DNA from: Phymatolithon calcareum
Taxonomy: Eukaryota > Rhodophyta > Florideophyceae > Hapalidiales
Reading direction: 5' to 3'
NCBI GenBank assembly: GCA_977006965.1
Contig: OZ345357.1
Coordinates: 2,914,001-2,978,000, forward strand
Length of the DNA stretch: 64,000 nt
Part shown: piece after piece, positions 1-11,652 of the stretch
Numbering within the stretch: the first letter of the stretch is position 1
Layout of the letters: each line of letters begins with the position of its first letter
Made by a program: the position numbers and the translations under genes
The notes under the pieces: generated by a model
Told to the model about the DNA's origin: nothing
Database searches by the model: none
The model's input: only the letters and a program-made list of their open reading frames with translations

Positions 1-3000
1 GTATATTTGGAAAGCGTGTCTTTAATTTTGCTTGCTCCACGGACACAAATACAACTTCCGGAATTGTGGATGAAATCTTCATTGGAGCACCATTCACTAA
101 AATTGTGCGAAAATCGACATTTTCTGGAAACTGACATCCGAGTACAGTTCCAGCTGACCCATTAGCAAGTCCAAGTTTTGGGCTAATATTTTGAGTTATA
201 AACACGCGCATACCTGGAAAAATGGGAAGCAATGGGGATAATCTTTGCAATTTATTATCTCCAAGTTTAAGAAGATCTTCTAGTTGCTCCATGGTTGGTT
301 TTGCACCTCTCTTTGAGGCACTAAACTGGGCCGGACATACAATAGGTATTTCAACTTCAGAACTATTTTGAGATATCTCAGAGGTACTGAGCCAATTTAT
401 AGAGTGTCTGCTACGATTTGCCTGGACAGCAATGGGAAATGATAGATTTTTATCTTGTCTATTCTTAAATTGCTTCTGTACTTCAGAAGTAGGGCACAAT
501 GGATCCAAAAATCTGCTGTTCAAGACTTCAAAATCTTGAACTGTTTGATCACCAGTTCGCAGTCGTTTTAGGATACTTCCATAAGACGGATCAGATCGGT
601 GTCTCATATTCTCTTTAAGCTTGACAACAGTCTTGAATGACTGCCAAATGTGGTAGCCTGTGATGTTATTCACATTTTCGTTTGATTTTCTGGAGTTGCT
701 TCCGCGTACACTTGATTCCGTTCCAGCCTTAGTTGCGCTATCCAATAGGAAAGAGCTTGCCTCTACGAATGCAGGAGGTGAAAATACATACTTTTCGAAG
801 CAAGGAGGAAGCTGTGCAAAATCACCTGCAGTTACTATGTGAATTCTGGCATCGCAACCTTTCTCAGTTCCCAAGAACGCTTTGATTTTCTTCATTGCCT
901 TTGAAAATAGAGTCTGTCCTGTCATACTAATCTCGTCCCAAATAACCATGTAGACTCTTGACCATTCTTCTAATTGTTTCATTGTTGGTTTCTTATTATG
1001 TAATATTTGTAGCTTAGAATGAACTGTCTCTCCATCAACTAATACAGCAGCAATACCAGTTGGAGCAACTGTGACAACAGCGTGAGGATATCCCCACCCA
1101 TTTGCAAGAAATCGAATTGCTTCAACTATCGTCGACTTTCCAGTCCCTCCTTCACCAGATAAATGCATTCTAAGAGGTTTACCAGGGGAATATCGCAGCA
1201 ATGATCGTTTGAATGAGTCTAATAGATAGGAACCGGCTATTCGAAAAGCAATGGTCTGTCTTTCATTGAGCGTAAATCTATTTACAACTTGATCAATGGA
1301 TGGGTTAATAGTTTCTGCCAATTTTACAGAACAGTTATCATCGATATACCGATTTTCAGACTCACGTTTGGATTTAATCGCATCTTCAAGCAACCTAACT
1401 ACTGTTTCTTCCTTCGCGTTTTTCGCAGATACTTTCAGTTCCATATTTTTAGAATTTAATGCTTTATCGTCCTGGAATATCATGCTATCATACGACGCTG
1501 CAATATCTTTTGATAAAAAACGGGTTTTAGAGATGCCATTGAGTTTCTCTTCTCTAAAAGGCCAGTACGATATGCCTTTTTCATTTTCTTCTGTACTAAT
1601 ATGTTTGTGCACATGGCGCCTGACAAACGATCTCATTGCTCTGAGAGAGCAAACGTCTCTTTTTCTTGTACTATTGGCTATTCTTCCGTTGATATTTATT
1701 TCATCAATTAGGCTCCCCAGAATACGCTCAACTGTTCCAGGGTGCAATTGAAAAGTGAATTTCTGTACATGAAATGGAGTACACTCTTCTTCATCATCAC
1801 CACTAGTTTCCTCCAGATCATCATTATCATCATCTTCTACAGAAGAAGCATCAGAATCTAATTCGAATGGATTTTCGTGTTCCAGTGCCCAATTTTCACG
1901 TTGCTCTGCCCTTATCTCCTGCGCTCTTCGTTTCCCAATATAGTAGTGTTGCATGTTTGAGAGTATCCGTTCAGCTTGAGAGTTCTTGTACTGTACGCTA
2001 TTTTTAAAACTGTGAAATGCATCTTTGAATGATTTGAACTGCTGTAGTATATTTACTTTGCTTCTGTAGGGTTTAAAAAGAAGTAATGCGATTTTAGCAT
2101 ACTTTTCCATTTCCTCATCACTGATCTCATACAAATCAGGTATTCGAGGACCAATGATATCCGAGATTACTTTTACTTTACGTCGCTTAACCACTCTTGT
2201 AGCATAAAAGGGATGGTTTGGGTGAAGACGCATGCAGTCTGGATTTGAATCAATTTCTTTGGGAATATCCTTTGATATAAGATAGCCTTCTGTATAATCG
2301 TAAAGACATGTTTTCTCCAACTCTAATGGGCGCAAAGTGTAATTCGATGTTACATTGAATGCAATGTAAGAATTTCCGTAAGGGATGATTCCAATATCGC
2401 TTTCAATTTCATCTAAATCGTACAAGTGCCTGCCCAAGTGCAAACTTTGAAAGTCATGAGAGCAAACAAATGTAGTACCATGCAATAAATAGTGTACAGC
2501 AGTTACAGCGCCAACTTCAACGAGGTCTGATCGAGCATATGCCATCGAAGCGATGCGTCCGTATACAGTTCGGGCTGCAGAAATATCTTTTTTTAAAGTA
2601 GTTTCCTTTCCCAATCGTTTCGTGTACGATGCAATAGTGATTGCAGCGATATTATCTATTGTCATTTGTTCTTTTACAACATACTTGATGGTGTAATAGA
2701 TTTCGTGCGCACAGCACAGAAGGAATCGAACATCGTGATTTGATCGTATGACATGAAGCAAAACAGAATTGAAAGAGTTAATGTATTCACTTCCTACAAT
2801 TCTCTTTCCAGTAATGCTACCAAATTCATCAATTTGAGTCAGATGATTAGCTAATCTAGGAAAATTATACCTAGAAAACCCTTCTTTGCAGTTCGAGCTT
2901 TTCTTGAAACAGCTTGCCGCGTGTTTCTACCTATGATTCTGGTTCAGAAGTAATAGCTCTATCATAAAGATTGCGTGCACGAGCAAGTCTTCAGGAGAAG

Positions 3001-5964
3001 AATTTTTATCTGGAATAGAGGATATTCTTGGGACAGCTGACTTAATCGCAACTTTGTTATCTTCTTCTTTGTCATATTGTTCTACATTGCCAACCGTGGA
3101 AAGCGAAAAAGCATCAGAACAATTATTTCCCAGAGTATGTGAAGCGCATTGCTCAAATAACTGCATTTTCATTCGCCTCAAGTTATGACGAATAACTACA
3201 TCTCCTCCGAAACTGTTTGGACATGTTTTACACTTTGAGGTGTCTGGAGGTGTGTCAAATTTCAGATTTCGAGAATAAGCTATCTTAGAAATCTTAGCGG
3301 GCTCGATAGTGCCTTTCGAGCAACAATTAGGACATTCAAGCTCGCTTTCAGAATTAATTGCACTAGATTCAATTACGGAGTCTATATATGAATTCATTCG
3401 ATCTCGGAAATCTTTATTTGTCTTGAGCAATAACATGATCTCATCAGCATCATTAGGAAATCCAGCTAAGAATACAATGAGATGAACATGTAACGTTCCC
3501 TTCCCTTGATTTTCTATACCTCCCATGAAGGCTTTCGGTACACCGAAAAGACCACCTTGTTTTCGCGGAAGTTTCGTTTTCATATCAAAGCCAATCATAG
3601 GTCCAATCAGCATTTCTAAAATATTTGTGAAGAACAAGTCACACGAAACTGGGTCTCTTCCTGCTATTTCTATCCGAGAAGCATTACAAGGAATGTCGTT
3701 CTCAGTTATGCTTATTAGATTATCTCTGTTTATGTCACCTGCAAAGAATGCTACAGTCACATTTCCATTTTCATTAGGAGTAACTGTAATGAACATTGCA
3801 GCACTGTGATATTTAGCGGCCATACTCCATGCTTTACGCTGGTATATTTTTCGTTCTTCGTTTGAAGCAAACGTTTTCCCTAGTACAGCATTTACACGTC
3901 TGAGCAATCGTTTCCCCCCGTGATTCATCGTCTTTTCAGTGAAATTGTGGCCGTTTTTTAGGATCTCTCTCTTTCTAGTTTCCTGTTCTAGCTGTCCTGC
4001 AAGATCAGAAGCACTCACTTCATTTAGTATCTCGATTTCTTTTGGATTAAGTCTGCACGTTAGTGAAATGTGAGACATTGCTCGCTTTCTGGACACAATG
4101 TCGAATGCGATTAGTGGAAAAGTTTCGTCTTGCGAAAACCGTCTACTAGATAGTTTCAAGTAATGTTTAACACACTCTTCTAGACTAACACTGACATTTC
4201 TCGATACGTCCGGATGTCCATATCCGAAGGGAAATAAATGAGGGAAAAGCCGACCAAAGAAATTTGGAGAGTTGGCAGGTAGGAGCTTTCCAGCTTGTTG
4301 CACATCTATAACTTGTGCAGTGGCCATTTTAAGCGTTGTGATAGGCTCTGTAGCTTCTTCATTTGTGAAAAGGGATGCATCTTGTCGTATGATAGTTTCT
4401 TCATCTGGATTCTGAGCACTGTCCAGAACTGTCGGCCTACGGATATTACTCTGATTTTCGGATATTTCTTCTGCGGACATTTGATCGTCTATGTAGTACA
4501 CAGTGTTTATTTTATCAAGCTCAGATTGTGCACTTGAAGATATGTTCTGTAGTCGGCATATTTCTGTTCCGTTTCTTTCCAGACACTTGTACAGGGCATT
4601 GTTTTCAATATAGAAGTCAAGAAGATCATTTATCTTTCCCTTTCGTGCGATATATCGTCTCATCGTAGCTCTCTTTTGTGCATCTGTCATTGGGTTAGTA
4701 AAAATAAGTAATAATTCATCTTCCTCTTTAATGAGCTCGTTGATGCCTTCTTTTATGACATCTGGCTGAGAGGAAAATACAATGAACTGACTTTTAATGA
4801 ACCTATGCTTTCCTCCACGTGCTATAACAATATGACCTTTAATGTTAGTGAGAGATGTAAGTCTTTTCTCCGTCACTGTTGCATCATTGATTGATTTTGG
4901 AAGTAGGCCGATAGTGAACCCATTTGCCACCGAGAATTTCGGTGGATTACTATTTTCGTACTGGGAACCTCGCTCTAAAGAGTTGTAGCATTTATTACAA
5001 ATTCTAATTCTGAAAATGTTTTCGATATATCTATCTTCTTCAACGCCCAGTTTCGATAGGAGTGCATTTTTAAGCTCAGGAATATATGCAGAGATATCGT
5101 AAAAGCGTTTCAACCGTTCTGGTAGATCTACAGATGGAGCAAGGCGATTCAAACATCTAGAATAGAAGTCTTTGCTAGGTTCTCGAAGAGGACAAAGATT
5201 CTCTCTTGTCCATGAATCGCATACAGCACATACTTCTTGTTCCATAAAAGTACCTGTAAGCATTTTTCGGCATTCTTCATGAATAGCTCGCTTTGTCTCT
5301 TCTGAAACTGCTGAAAACGATTGATTTTCAGTCATTTTTGCTAATTCTTCCTCTGAAAGGAGCTCATGTCCTACAGAATCTGTAAGAGAAGGCACCTTTT
5401 CCTTCAATGTCGCAAACGGAAGTATCGGAACAGATTTCTCATCTCTAAAACTTGGAAGTGCGGTGGGCTCGGTTCTAGGAGCTAATTTAATTGATGAATA
5501 GCATTCATCATGAAACACAGGTTTTGTCCCTGCTGAAATTTCTGAAAACCGTTTATTTTTATTGATTTTTAATTTCTGTGGACGAAAATCAAAAAGTGCA
5601 GAATCTGTAGAAAAGTACACGTTGTTTTGGAGTGTATCAAGTGGAAGGATTGGAATACATTTCGGTTCTCTCACGGCTAGAAGTGCGTTATGCTTGATTT
5701 GCGGAGCCAATTTAATAGTAGAATACTTTGTTTCATGCAAAACGGAGTTATTAACTTTTGGAACTAATTTAACTGGAGAATAAATTTCTTCCCGAAATGA
5801 GTTAGACTTAATTTTGGAAGCTATTCGGATTGGGTGGTTTTTTTGTAATCATATTGGATATTATCGTTAGACATTATAATATATGGTCGAATTGGAGTAG
5901 ATTTTTTAACTTTTTTGAGTCGCTTTGAAAGCATTTTCGTATCGTGTTTCCTCTTCCTTCCCAT
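1..5964 (-). pseudogene. Helitron Rep/helicase, copy 1, frameshifted and interrupted
   Basis: This is a near-identical copy of the intact protein at 37172-44452, covering about residues 1-1988. Two lesions are visible. A one-base deletion in an A run near 5842 shifts the frame after about 40 codons and leads to a TAG near 5821. At 2927-2929 the codon matching Trp1013 of the intact copy (TGG) is TAG. Between the lesions the frame is open for 937 codons from a Met at 5740, and it includes the HVH Rep motif. After the TAG the frame appears open to the window edge, including the helicase Walker A and DEISM motifs. The catalytic Tyr region and the helicase therefore lie beyond the nonsense codon, so this copy should not make a full transposase. 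Confidence 0.93.
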
Positions 5965-5980
5965 AATAGCGATATTCCTT

Positions 5981-6875
5981 GTTTTGTTTTGTTTTGTTTT
6001 GTTTTGTTTTGTTTTGTTTTGTTTTGTTTTGTTTTGTTTTGTTTTGTTTTGTTTTGTTTTGTTTTGTTTTGTTTTGTTTTGTTTTGTTTTGTTTTGTTTT
6101 GTTTTGTTTTGTTTTGTTTTGTTTTGTTTTGTTTTGTTTTGTTTTGTTTTGTTTTGTTTTGTTTTGTTTTGTTTTGTTTTGTTTTGTTTTGTTTTGTTTT
6201 GTTTTGTTTTGTTTTGTTTTGTTTTGTTTTGTTTTGTTTTGTTTTGTTTTGTTTTGTTTTGTTTTGTTTTGTTTTGTTTTGTTTTGTTTTGTTTTGTTTT
6301 GTTTTGTTTTGTTTTGTTTTGTTTTGTTTTGTTTTGTTTTGTTTTGTTTTGTTTTGTTTTGTTTTGTTTTGTTTTGTTTTGTTTTGTTTTGTTTTGTTTT
6401 GTTTTGTTTTGTTTTGTTTTGTTTTGTTTTGTTTTGTTTTGTTTTGTTTTGTTTTGTTTTGTTTTGTTTTGTTTTGTTTTGTTTTGTTTTGTTTTGTTTT
6501 GTTTTGTTTTGTTTTGTTTTGTTTTGTTTTGTTTTGTTTTGTTTTGTTTTGTTTTGTTTTGTTTTGTTTTGTTTTGTTTTGTTTTGTTTTGTTTTGTTTT
6601 GTTTTGTTTTGTTTTGTTTTGTTTTGTTTTGTTTTGTTTTGTTTTGTTTTGTTTTGTTTTGTTTTGTTTTGTTTTGTTTTGTTTTGTTTTGTTTTGTTTT
6701 GTTTTGTTTTGTTTTGTTTTGTTTTGTTTTGTTTTGTTTTGTTTTGTTTTGTTTTGTTTTGTTTTGTTTTGTTTTGTTTTGTTTTGTTTTGTTTTGTTTT
6801 GTTTTGTTTTGTTTTGTTTTGTTTTGTTTTGTTTTGTTTTGTTTTGTTTTGTTTTGTTTTGTTTTGTTTTGTTTT
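5981..6875. repeat. (GTTTT) array, 179 perfect units
   Basis: A perfect pentanucleotide array starts 17 bp upstream of the Rep/helicase ATG of Helitron copy 1. On the coding strand it reads (AAAAC)n. No frame of this repeat contains a stop codon on either strand, so long low-complexity open frames run through it. These are artefacts of the repeat, not genes. Confidence 0.98.
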
Positions 6876-7015
6876 GTTCTGTTCTGTTCTGTTCTGTTCT
6901 GTTCTGTTCTGTTCTGTTCTGTTCTGTTCTGTTCTGTTCTGTTCTGTTCTGTTCTGTTCTGTTCTGTTCTGTTCTGTTCTGTTCTGTTCTGTTCTGTTCT
7001 GTTCTGTTCTGTTCT
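6876..7015. repeat. (GTTCT) array, 28 perfect units
   Basis: A homogeneous variant block directly continues the GTTTT array and ends exactly where homology to the host repeat begins. The sharp switch from one unit to the other suggests array growth by slippage or unequal exchange from different founder units. It forms the outer end of Helitron copy 1. Confidence 0.97.
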
Positions 7016-8717
7016 GCAACAGAGTTGTGGAGTAAACCGGAGAGGTCGTCATTTGGAAATGGATAGTGAAGGAGGGAGAGATCAGGCGTTTTCTAACATG
7101 GAAATTGCATGGTACTCGTATTGATATCAGACTCCTCAGGTTCAGAGAGCCGTGAAATTGGGTTTTCAGTCCATTCTCTAGTCTGATTCAGGTCTTGATT
7201 AAGGAAGACAATTCATGTCTGTACATAGTTTCCCGTCCGGCAGGAATTATGCATGTGCAATAGGAACCCCTACTTCCGTGAAGACCCGTCAATCACCCCA
7301 TCTGTTATTCTGGTGACGGCGATAGTGCTGGTTTCGACGTGGATGGAGATAGGCGCTGGCTGATGGAAGAGTTTAATTATCTCTAGAATTGGGTGCGGTG
7401 GATAGGCAAGCAGTTTCTTTCGAGATGAGGGCTCAAGATCCCAACGGTTTATTTTTCACAGTGATTCATATGGTAACAACAACTTAGAAACTCATGGAAG
7501 CGAGAAAGACGAATGATTCAGTCTGGAGATTCGATTGGCCATGTGCAGCGCTAACTGTGACGGACAGGCAGTCCTTTTCAATTTTTCCTGAGCCTTCCAA
7601 CACAATCAGGGCTGGAAATCTCAACCCGTGCGTACCAAGCGTTCGCAAAGTAAATGCAATTTCTCTTCAGGTAAACCCTGCATCAATGCTTTAATATTCA
7701 GAGTGTAAGAAAAAATACTACGAAAGTTACAGATTCGACGAAGTGTACGACTTTCCCTACGCTCCCTGTGGTTTAATGTTCAATGTGCAACCGACATTGC
7801 ATTAATTAAGAAGTAAAACATCAATGGGCTTGGCATGTTGGGATCGCCACACAGCATACCACGGGATACGCTCGTAGAGAAGAAAGAGTCTTATGTCTTA
7901 CCTCAATATGTTATTTAGAGCAGTGGCAGGAGGTATCGGTATATGCTCAGTTCGAATTTCGTAACTACGATGTCGTATAATTGTCAGCATGGGCCGTCTC
8001 CTATTGTTGTCGCTCATATCACACATTCTCGTTTCCGCTCAAACCCTCCCTATTCTCACTCGAATATTCACATGAACTCAACCATCACTGATTACTTTCA
8101 GATCTACCGACATTAATCCCAACTATTCACATACGTATTAGGGGGACCATTGCGAGTACTCTTCGCATACACGATATACATTCTAGATTGCACTTTCACC
8201 ATCAACATCTTCTATACTTCATAATAGGCCGTCCGACGTGCCCGAAAATTTGACAACGGTGACAATCTTTGGCCGTAAGAAGCGACAGCTTCTACCACCG
8301 ATTCACTGACAGTGTCCATTTCCTCTCTACAACAGATCGCTTACACTAAATCCTCTCTGCCCCCGACCATAGTTACGCGTACCCCTTCCTGAAACGTGAG
8401 TTTTTCGTGTCCTGCCTATGTTCTTTAGAGCAGTGGCAGGAGGTACCGCTACATGCTCAGTTAGAATTTCGTAACTAATATATCAAAGACTTTTCATCAT
8501 GGGCCATCTCTGGCTATTGTCGCTCATATCACCCATTCACGTTTCCACTCGCATCCACCCTAAGATCACACTGAATATCTTCTTGAAGGCAACCATCACT
8601 GATTACGATTTAAAGCATCTAAAAACTATATTGTTGTTTTTAAAGTCTGGCGATTAAAAACGGTACACTTTCGATAATTCTGCAGGTTGGTGACCATTAA
8701 TGCTTGATATCTGCGCC
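7016..8717. repeat. V block, copy 1 (small-gene relic plus two palindrome relics)
   Basis: This stretch aligns by eye with 18163-19740 and in part with 21640-22140 and 23065-23515. It begins with a broken copy of the small gene that is intact at 18193: the ATG is at 7059 and the frame breaks after about 20 codons. Positions 7913-7933 and 8410-8441 carry decayed copies of the dispersed palindrome, with the right arm GAGCAGTGGCAGGA. At about 8690 the V sequence jumps straight to the palindrome at 8718. The other copies have a Sel1 relic and a W block in between, so these have been deleted here. No intact gene is seen. Confidence 0.75.
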
Positions 8718-8749
8718 TCCTAGTACTATTAAGAGCACTCGCACAAAGT
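8718..8749. repeat. Dispersed palindrome, decayed copy upstream of spliced gene A
   Basis: CCTCCTAGTACTATTAAGAG and the following bases correspond to the 32-bp palindrome seen perfectly at 56351. The left arm has lost GCC. The right flank keeps the shared motif CCGATTCCGTAA. It lies about 270 bp upstream of the gene A start. Confidence 0.65.
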
Positions 8750-8937
8750 TTCGCTCTCCGATTCCGTAAGTGCTATGTTGGTTTTTCTTTAAGGTCATCT
8801 CTACCATGAAGCCTTACACATTGCGTTATATGAACAGCTTTGTAACAAAGGTTAGTCTAGGAAGTAAACCGTTTTCTCAATCTTTGCGTTGAGAATTTTT
8901 GAAGCATCGAAACGCAGCACTGAAGATATTTTCGAGT

Positions 8938-8946
8938 CTATAAATG
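8938..8946 (+). promoter_or_regulatory. TATA-like box of spliced gene A
   Basis: CTATAAATGG lies about 45 bp upstream of the ATG at 8990. The same CTATAAATGG (or CTGTATAAATGG) is kept at about 25941 and 17031, at the same place before the truncated gene copies D and E. The rest of the leader has changed more, so this fits a core promoter. No transcript evidence is available. Confidence 0.5.
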
Positions 8947-8989
8947 GTTTTATGCATAGGACTTTAAGTGAAGAAAGTTGACTCACAAG

Positions 8990-10034
8990 ATGGAATCATC
9001 ACCGAAAGTAAATTTACGATCGACATCGACAAAATCCGCAAACCGCTCTGAAAAGGGATCTTTAATGTCTGGGCCTAACAAGAAAAAACATCCCCGTGCC
9101 GGAGTGTCATCGCGCACCATTGAGCAGCTCCCACCTGAAGAAGAGAACCTTACCGCCTTCAAGTCAGTTCCAGAACCCCGCCCCCTAATGGTTTCCACAC
9201 CCTCTGTTAATGTGGTAACACCGCCCCCTCTCAAGATATTCATGCAAAAGATTGAATATCTAAAAGCGGAGGCCCTCAGTTCGTTCGATGTCAAAGAAGC
9301 CAAATTCGTTTTTGGAGATATGAGGAGCGACCAACAGGTCTATTTAGTTGACAAAGCGTCCGAGAGAATCAAACTTTTTACAATTGAAGGGGAAGTCACG
9401 GATGCTACACTCTTTCCGCATCAATTTTCCTGTAACCGCCCTGCAGGGGCGAAACTAGACCGCTACCGTATCGTCATTGACCTTGCAACTGATGATCTAC
9501 TCGACGCGCATGAGGTATTCGGAAAGTTTGGGCGCCTTTTCAACACTCCTGAAAACATGTCAGAGTTCGCAAGATTGAACAAGATCAAAGTGGCGGATAT
9601 TCACGTCAGTACACATGGTAAGCCAGCTCACTCTTTGCATATGCTGTATCCTATCGAGATGGTTCACTCTTATTTACCTAACATCTCCCACAGGTCCGAA
9701 TGTTGACAATTTCATGATTTACAACAACGCTGCTTCTCCTCACAAACCGAGGAATCAATCTTCGTTCTTTCTAATTCCGGAAACAACCTCTGAAATACAG
9801 AAACCGGGAAGCTTTTTTGCGTGCCCAACTCCTCTCGTGCTTGACGAGTGCGACAAGCAGCAAAATGATGCGAGCGGAATCGATGGGCAGCACGTGTGTG
9901 TCTGGTTTCATGTCGTTGGTTCGTTTTACTTAAAAGGGCTGCACATTAAGCCGCGAATGGTACTCGTTAAAAAGAAATTCTCGGACGGTGCTGTGCCATT
10001 GTCTAAGAAGCTCAAAATGGAAATATTGATCTAA
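8990..10034 (+). CDS. Spliced gene A, unknown protein, two exons
   Basis: Exons 8990-9617 and 9694-10034 give a predicted protein of 322 residues. I do not recognise the family. The N-terminal part is Lys/Ser/Pro-rich and weakly conserved. From a TPPPLKIF motif onward it is well conserved with copies B and C, including DRYRIVIDL, GRLFNTPENM, HVSTHGPNVDNF across the splice junction, and FFLIPETTSEIQ. There is no signal peptide or membrane segment, so it is probably intracellular. A second possible start is the Met at 9065, which aligns with the only start of copy B. I chose 8990 because a TATA-like box lies 45 bp upstream. Against copy B most exon 2 differences are at third codon positions, so the gene looks selected and functional. 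Confidence 0.8.
9618..9693 (+). other. Intron of spliced gene A, 76 nt
   Basis: The donor is GTAAGC, the acceptor is CCCACAG, and there is a CTAAC branch-point motif 11 nt before the acceptor AG. It is a phase 1 intron whose removal rejoins a Gly codon (STHG-PNVD). Copies B and C have an intron of exactly the same length at the same codon with little sequence conservation inside, which is what an intron should show. Confidence 0.9.
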
Positions 10035-11370
10035 AGTGTTGCTGTTGATGTCTATAATAATAGCCTGACTCGAGATCCGGAACTGTATCGAGTGTCTCGG
10101 AATGCAGGACAGTGTAATTAGTTTTTTAATTGTGTTGTACACTACGCAAGGCAGTCAAGGGAAGAATGTGAAAAACAAAAATAAAAAATTTACGCATGCA
10201 TACGCATTGAGTAAAAACAGCCGTATTCAGATTGCCGCCAAGTACTTGGCCGAGCAGGCGAGCATGCTTCGACTTGCGGTACCATTCACGCGCAAACCCT
10301 TGCACACGGTATGCCACTGAGAGGTAAATTGCCGCGCAAAGCTCGCGCCGTTGTTCAGGTTGGGGTATCCATCGCAATCGAACTTTCGGACACCGTCGCA
10401 GAAGTAGCCGCACTCGCTATAGAGGAAGCTCACTCATCTCTACCGGAATGTGTGTCGTGCGACTGGACGACTGCCGAAACCGGGGATGGCCGCTTTGCAT
10501 GCCAAGATGAAAGTGATTGAGCTACCTTCTCATTACAGGATACCATTCTCTGACACCGCTGGAGGCTTCTTATGCAAGAGATCAGTCACCTGCTGCGGGA
10601 GGCTCAGCAACCTGTGATTCGAGTTGAGAGTGGGGAAACTCCGAATCTGCATTTGAAGCAGTTTGAGAATGAGGAGGAACGAGTTGCCGTCTTCCTGCAT
10701 CAGTCCGATCTAATAAAGCTCATGGAAATGCGCGCCTGTATTGGGCCGATTATGTTTGATGCCATTGACTTAGGGTATGACATAGGTTCTAATATAGAGG
10801 TGCACTTGAAAAAGATGTGAGGAGCTATTCGAAGGCTTCGGTGTAACCACGTACGGTCAAAACGTACGATTGTAACACGCGTGGTAAGACGCGAACGGCA
10901 TATCGTTTCTATGCGCGGACAGGATAGTGAACACAGAGGAACGTGCGAATTACACAGATGACTCCTTGGCCGACTCTCACGTGGAGGAAACACCACTTAT
11001 CATGTATGACTAAAATGTTGTCGGACCGTTCAACAGTACTGGACAGTACATGGCTTGGAGAGCGCGTTGTGCCGAGTTTACATCCTGTGTATCTGATCGT
11101 TCCGAATTTCGCAGATTGACATTTTCACCATATCCCACAAGCACTGTGTGTACGAAGGGCTGTTTCGATGGCCACATGTGGGGGCCGGGCACTACATTTG
11201 AACACATATAATAAGTAGTAAGTACTGTAGCGTCCCTCATCAAAAGAGTTAGGCTATAGTCTGCGATAGCGCCGGCAGGACAATAACCACGGCGAAGTAC
11301 TGCATCGGTTGCATTGTCACACAACGAAGTATCCTAATATTACGTTGCTTGCATCCACTCAGGGTCATAG
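10035..11370. other. Low-copy spacer with one possible coding frame
   Basis: This is a stretch between gene A and the GMC relic with no clear match elsewhere in the window. The only frame that reads like protein is 10572-10820 on the plus strand, described separately. A minus-strand frame at 10227-10433 is Cys-rich but cannot be told from a shadow. No RNA gene or recognised repeat was seen. Confidence 0.4.
10572..10820 (+). CDS. Possible coding fragment, unknown
   Basis: An 82-codon frame with protein-like, mixed-charge composition (motifs HLLREAQQP, FLHQSDLIKLMEM, FDAIDLGYDIGS) ends at TGA 10818. No family is recognised. It has no paralogue in the window to test for selection, and it may be an exon or relic of a longer gene, since the frame before the ATG is closed. 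It lies 540 bp downstream of gene A on the same strand but is not obviously part of it. Confidence 0.3.
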   Translation: MQEISHLLREAQQPVIRVESGETPNLHLKQFENEEERVAVFLHQSDLIKLMEMRACIGPIMFDAIDLGYDIGSNIEVHLKKM

Positions 11371-11377
11371 TCAAACA

Positions 11378-11652
11378 GCCCTGCAAGCGTAGCGTCTACT
11401 CGCGAGGATTTGGAAGACTATATTCGCGAGTCGTGTCATACAGTGAATGCCATGGTGGGCACGTGCCGAATAGGAGTTTATGAAAAGGCTGTGGTCAACC
11501 CTGAGTTGCAGGTGCATGGCATTGAATGCCGCCGAGTCGTGGACTCTTCTGTAATGCCTAGCATTCCTGAAGGTCGGACTGGAGCACCTACAATGATGAT
11601 TGCAGGAAAAGCTGCAAATTTGATTCAAAGGAGGGAGATCGTGCCGACGTAG
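11378..11652 (+). pseudogene. GMC oxidoreductase C-terminal fragment
   Basis: The frame reads EDLEDYIRESCHT, GTCRIG, VVNPELQVHGIE, RVVDSSVMPSIPEG, APTMMIAGKAANLI and ends in TAG at 11650. This is the conserved C-terminal signature of the glucose-methanol-choline oxidoreductase family (choline dehydrogenase type FAD enzymes). In the family the HxxGTCRMG segment carries the catalytic His. Here the expected His is replaced (VNAMVGTCRIG) and the FAD-binding N-terminal two thirds is absent; the upstream frame is closed. It is therefore a truncated relic, or the last exon of a gene I cannot trace upstream. Substrate unknown. Confidence 0.8.

Larger units (their letters stand above)
1..7015 (-). mobile_element. 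Helitron copy 1, inactivated, 3' end beyond the window
   Basis: The element spans a Rep/helicase coding region read on the minus strand and a pentanucleotide array that lies upstream of it. It is collinear with the second Helitron: position 1 matches 38488 and the offset of 38487 holds to about position 5740 with no net indel. The right boundary is placed at 7015/7016 because the sequence from 7016 on (GAGTTGTGG...) is a host repeat found without the element at about 18163 and 23065. The 3' end and the C-terminal part of the gene (about 440 codons) lie left of the window. The target duplication and terminal motifs cannot be seen. Confidence 0.9.

Noticed and set aside
5977-7015. Array as a CRISPR or telomere
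   Set aside because: No spacers, the unit is a simple pentanucleotide unlike known telomere repeats, and it lies inside a transposon.
5874-7124. Long open frames on both strands encoding repeated pentapeptides through the GTTTT array
   Set aside because: The pentanucleotide unit contains no stop in any frame, so these frames arise automatically. They join the unique flanks in a frame different from the transposase.
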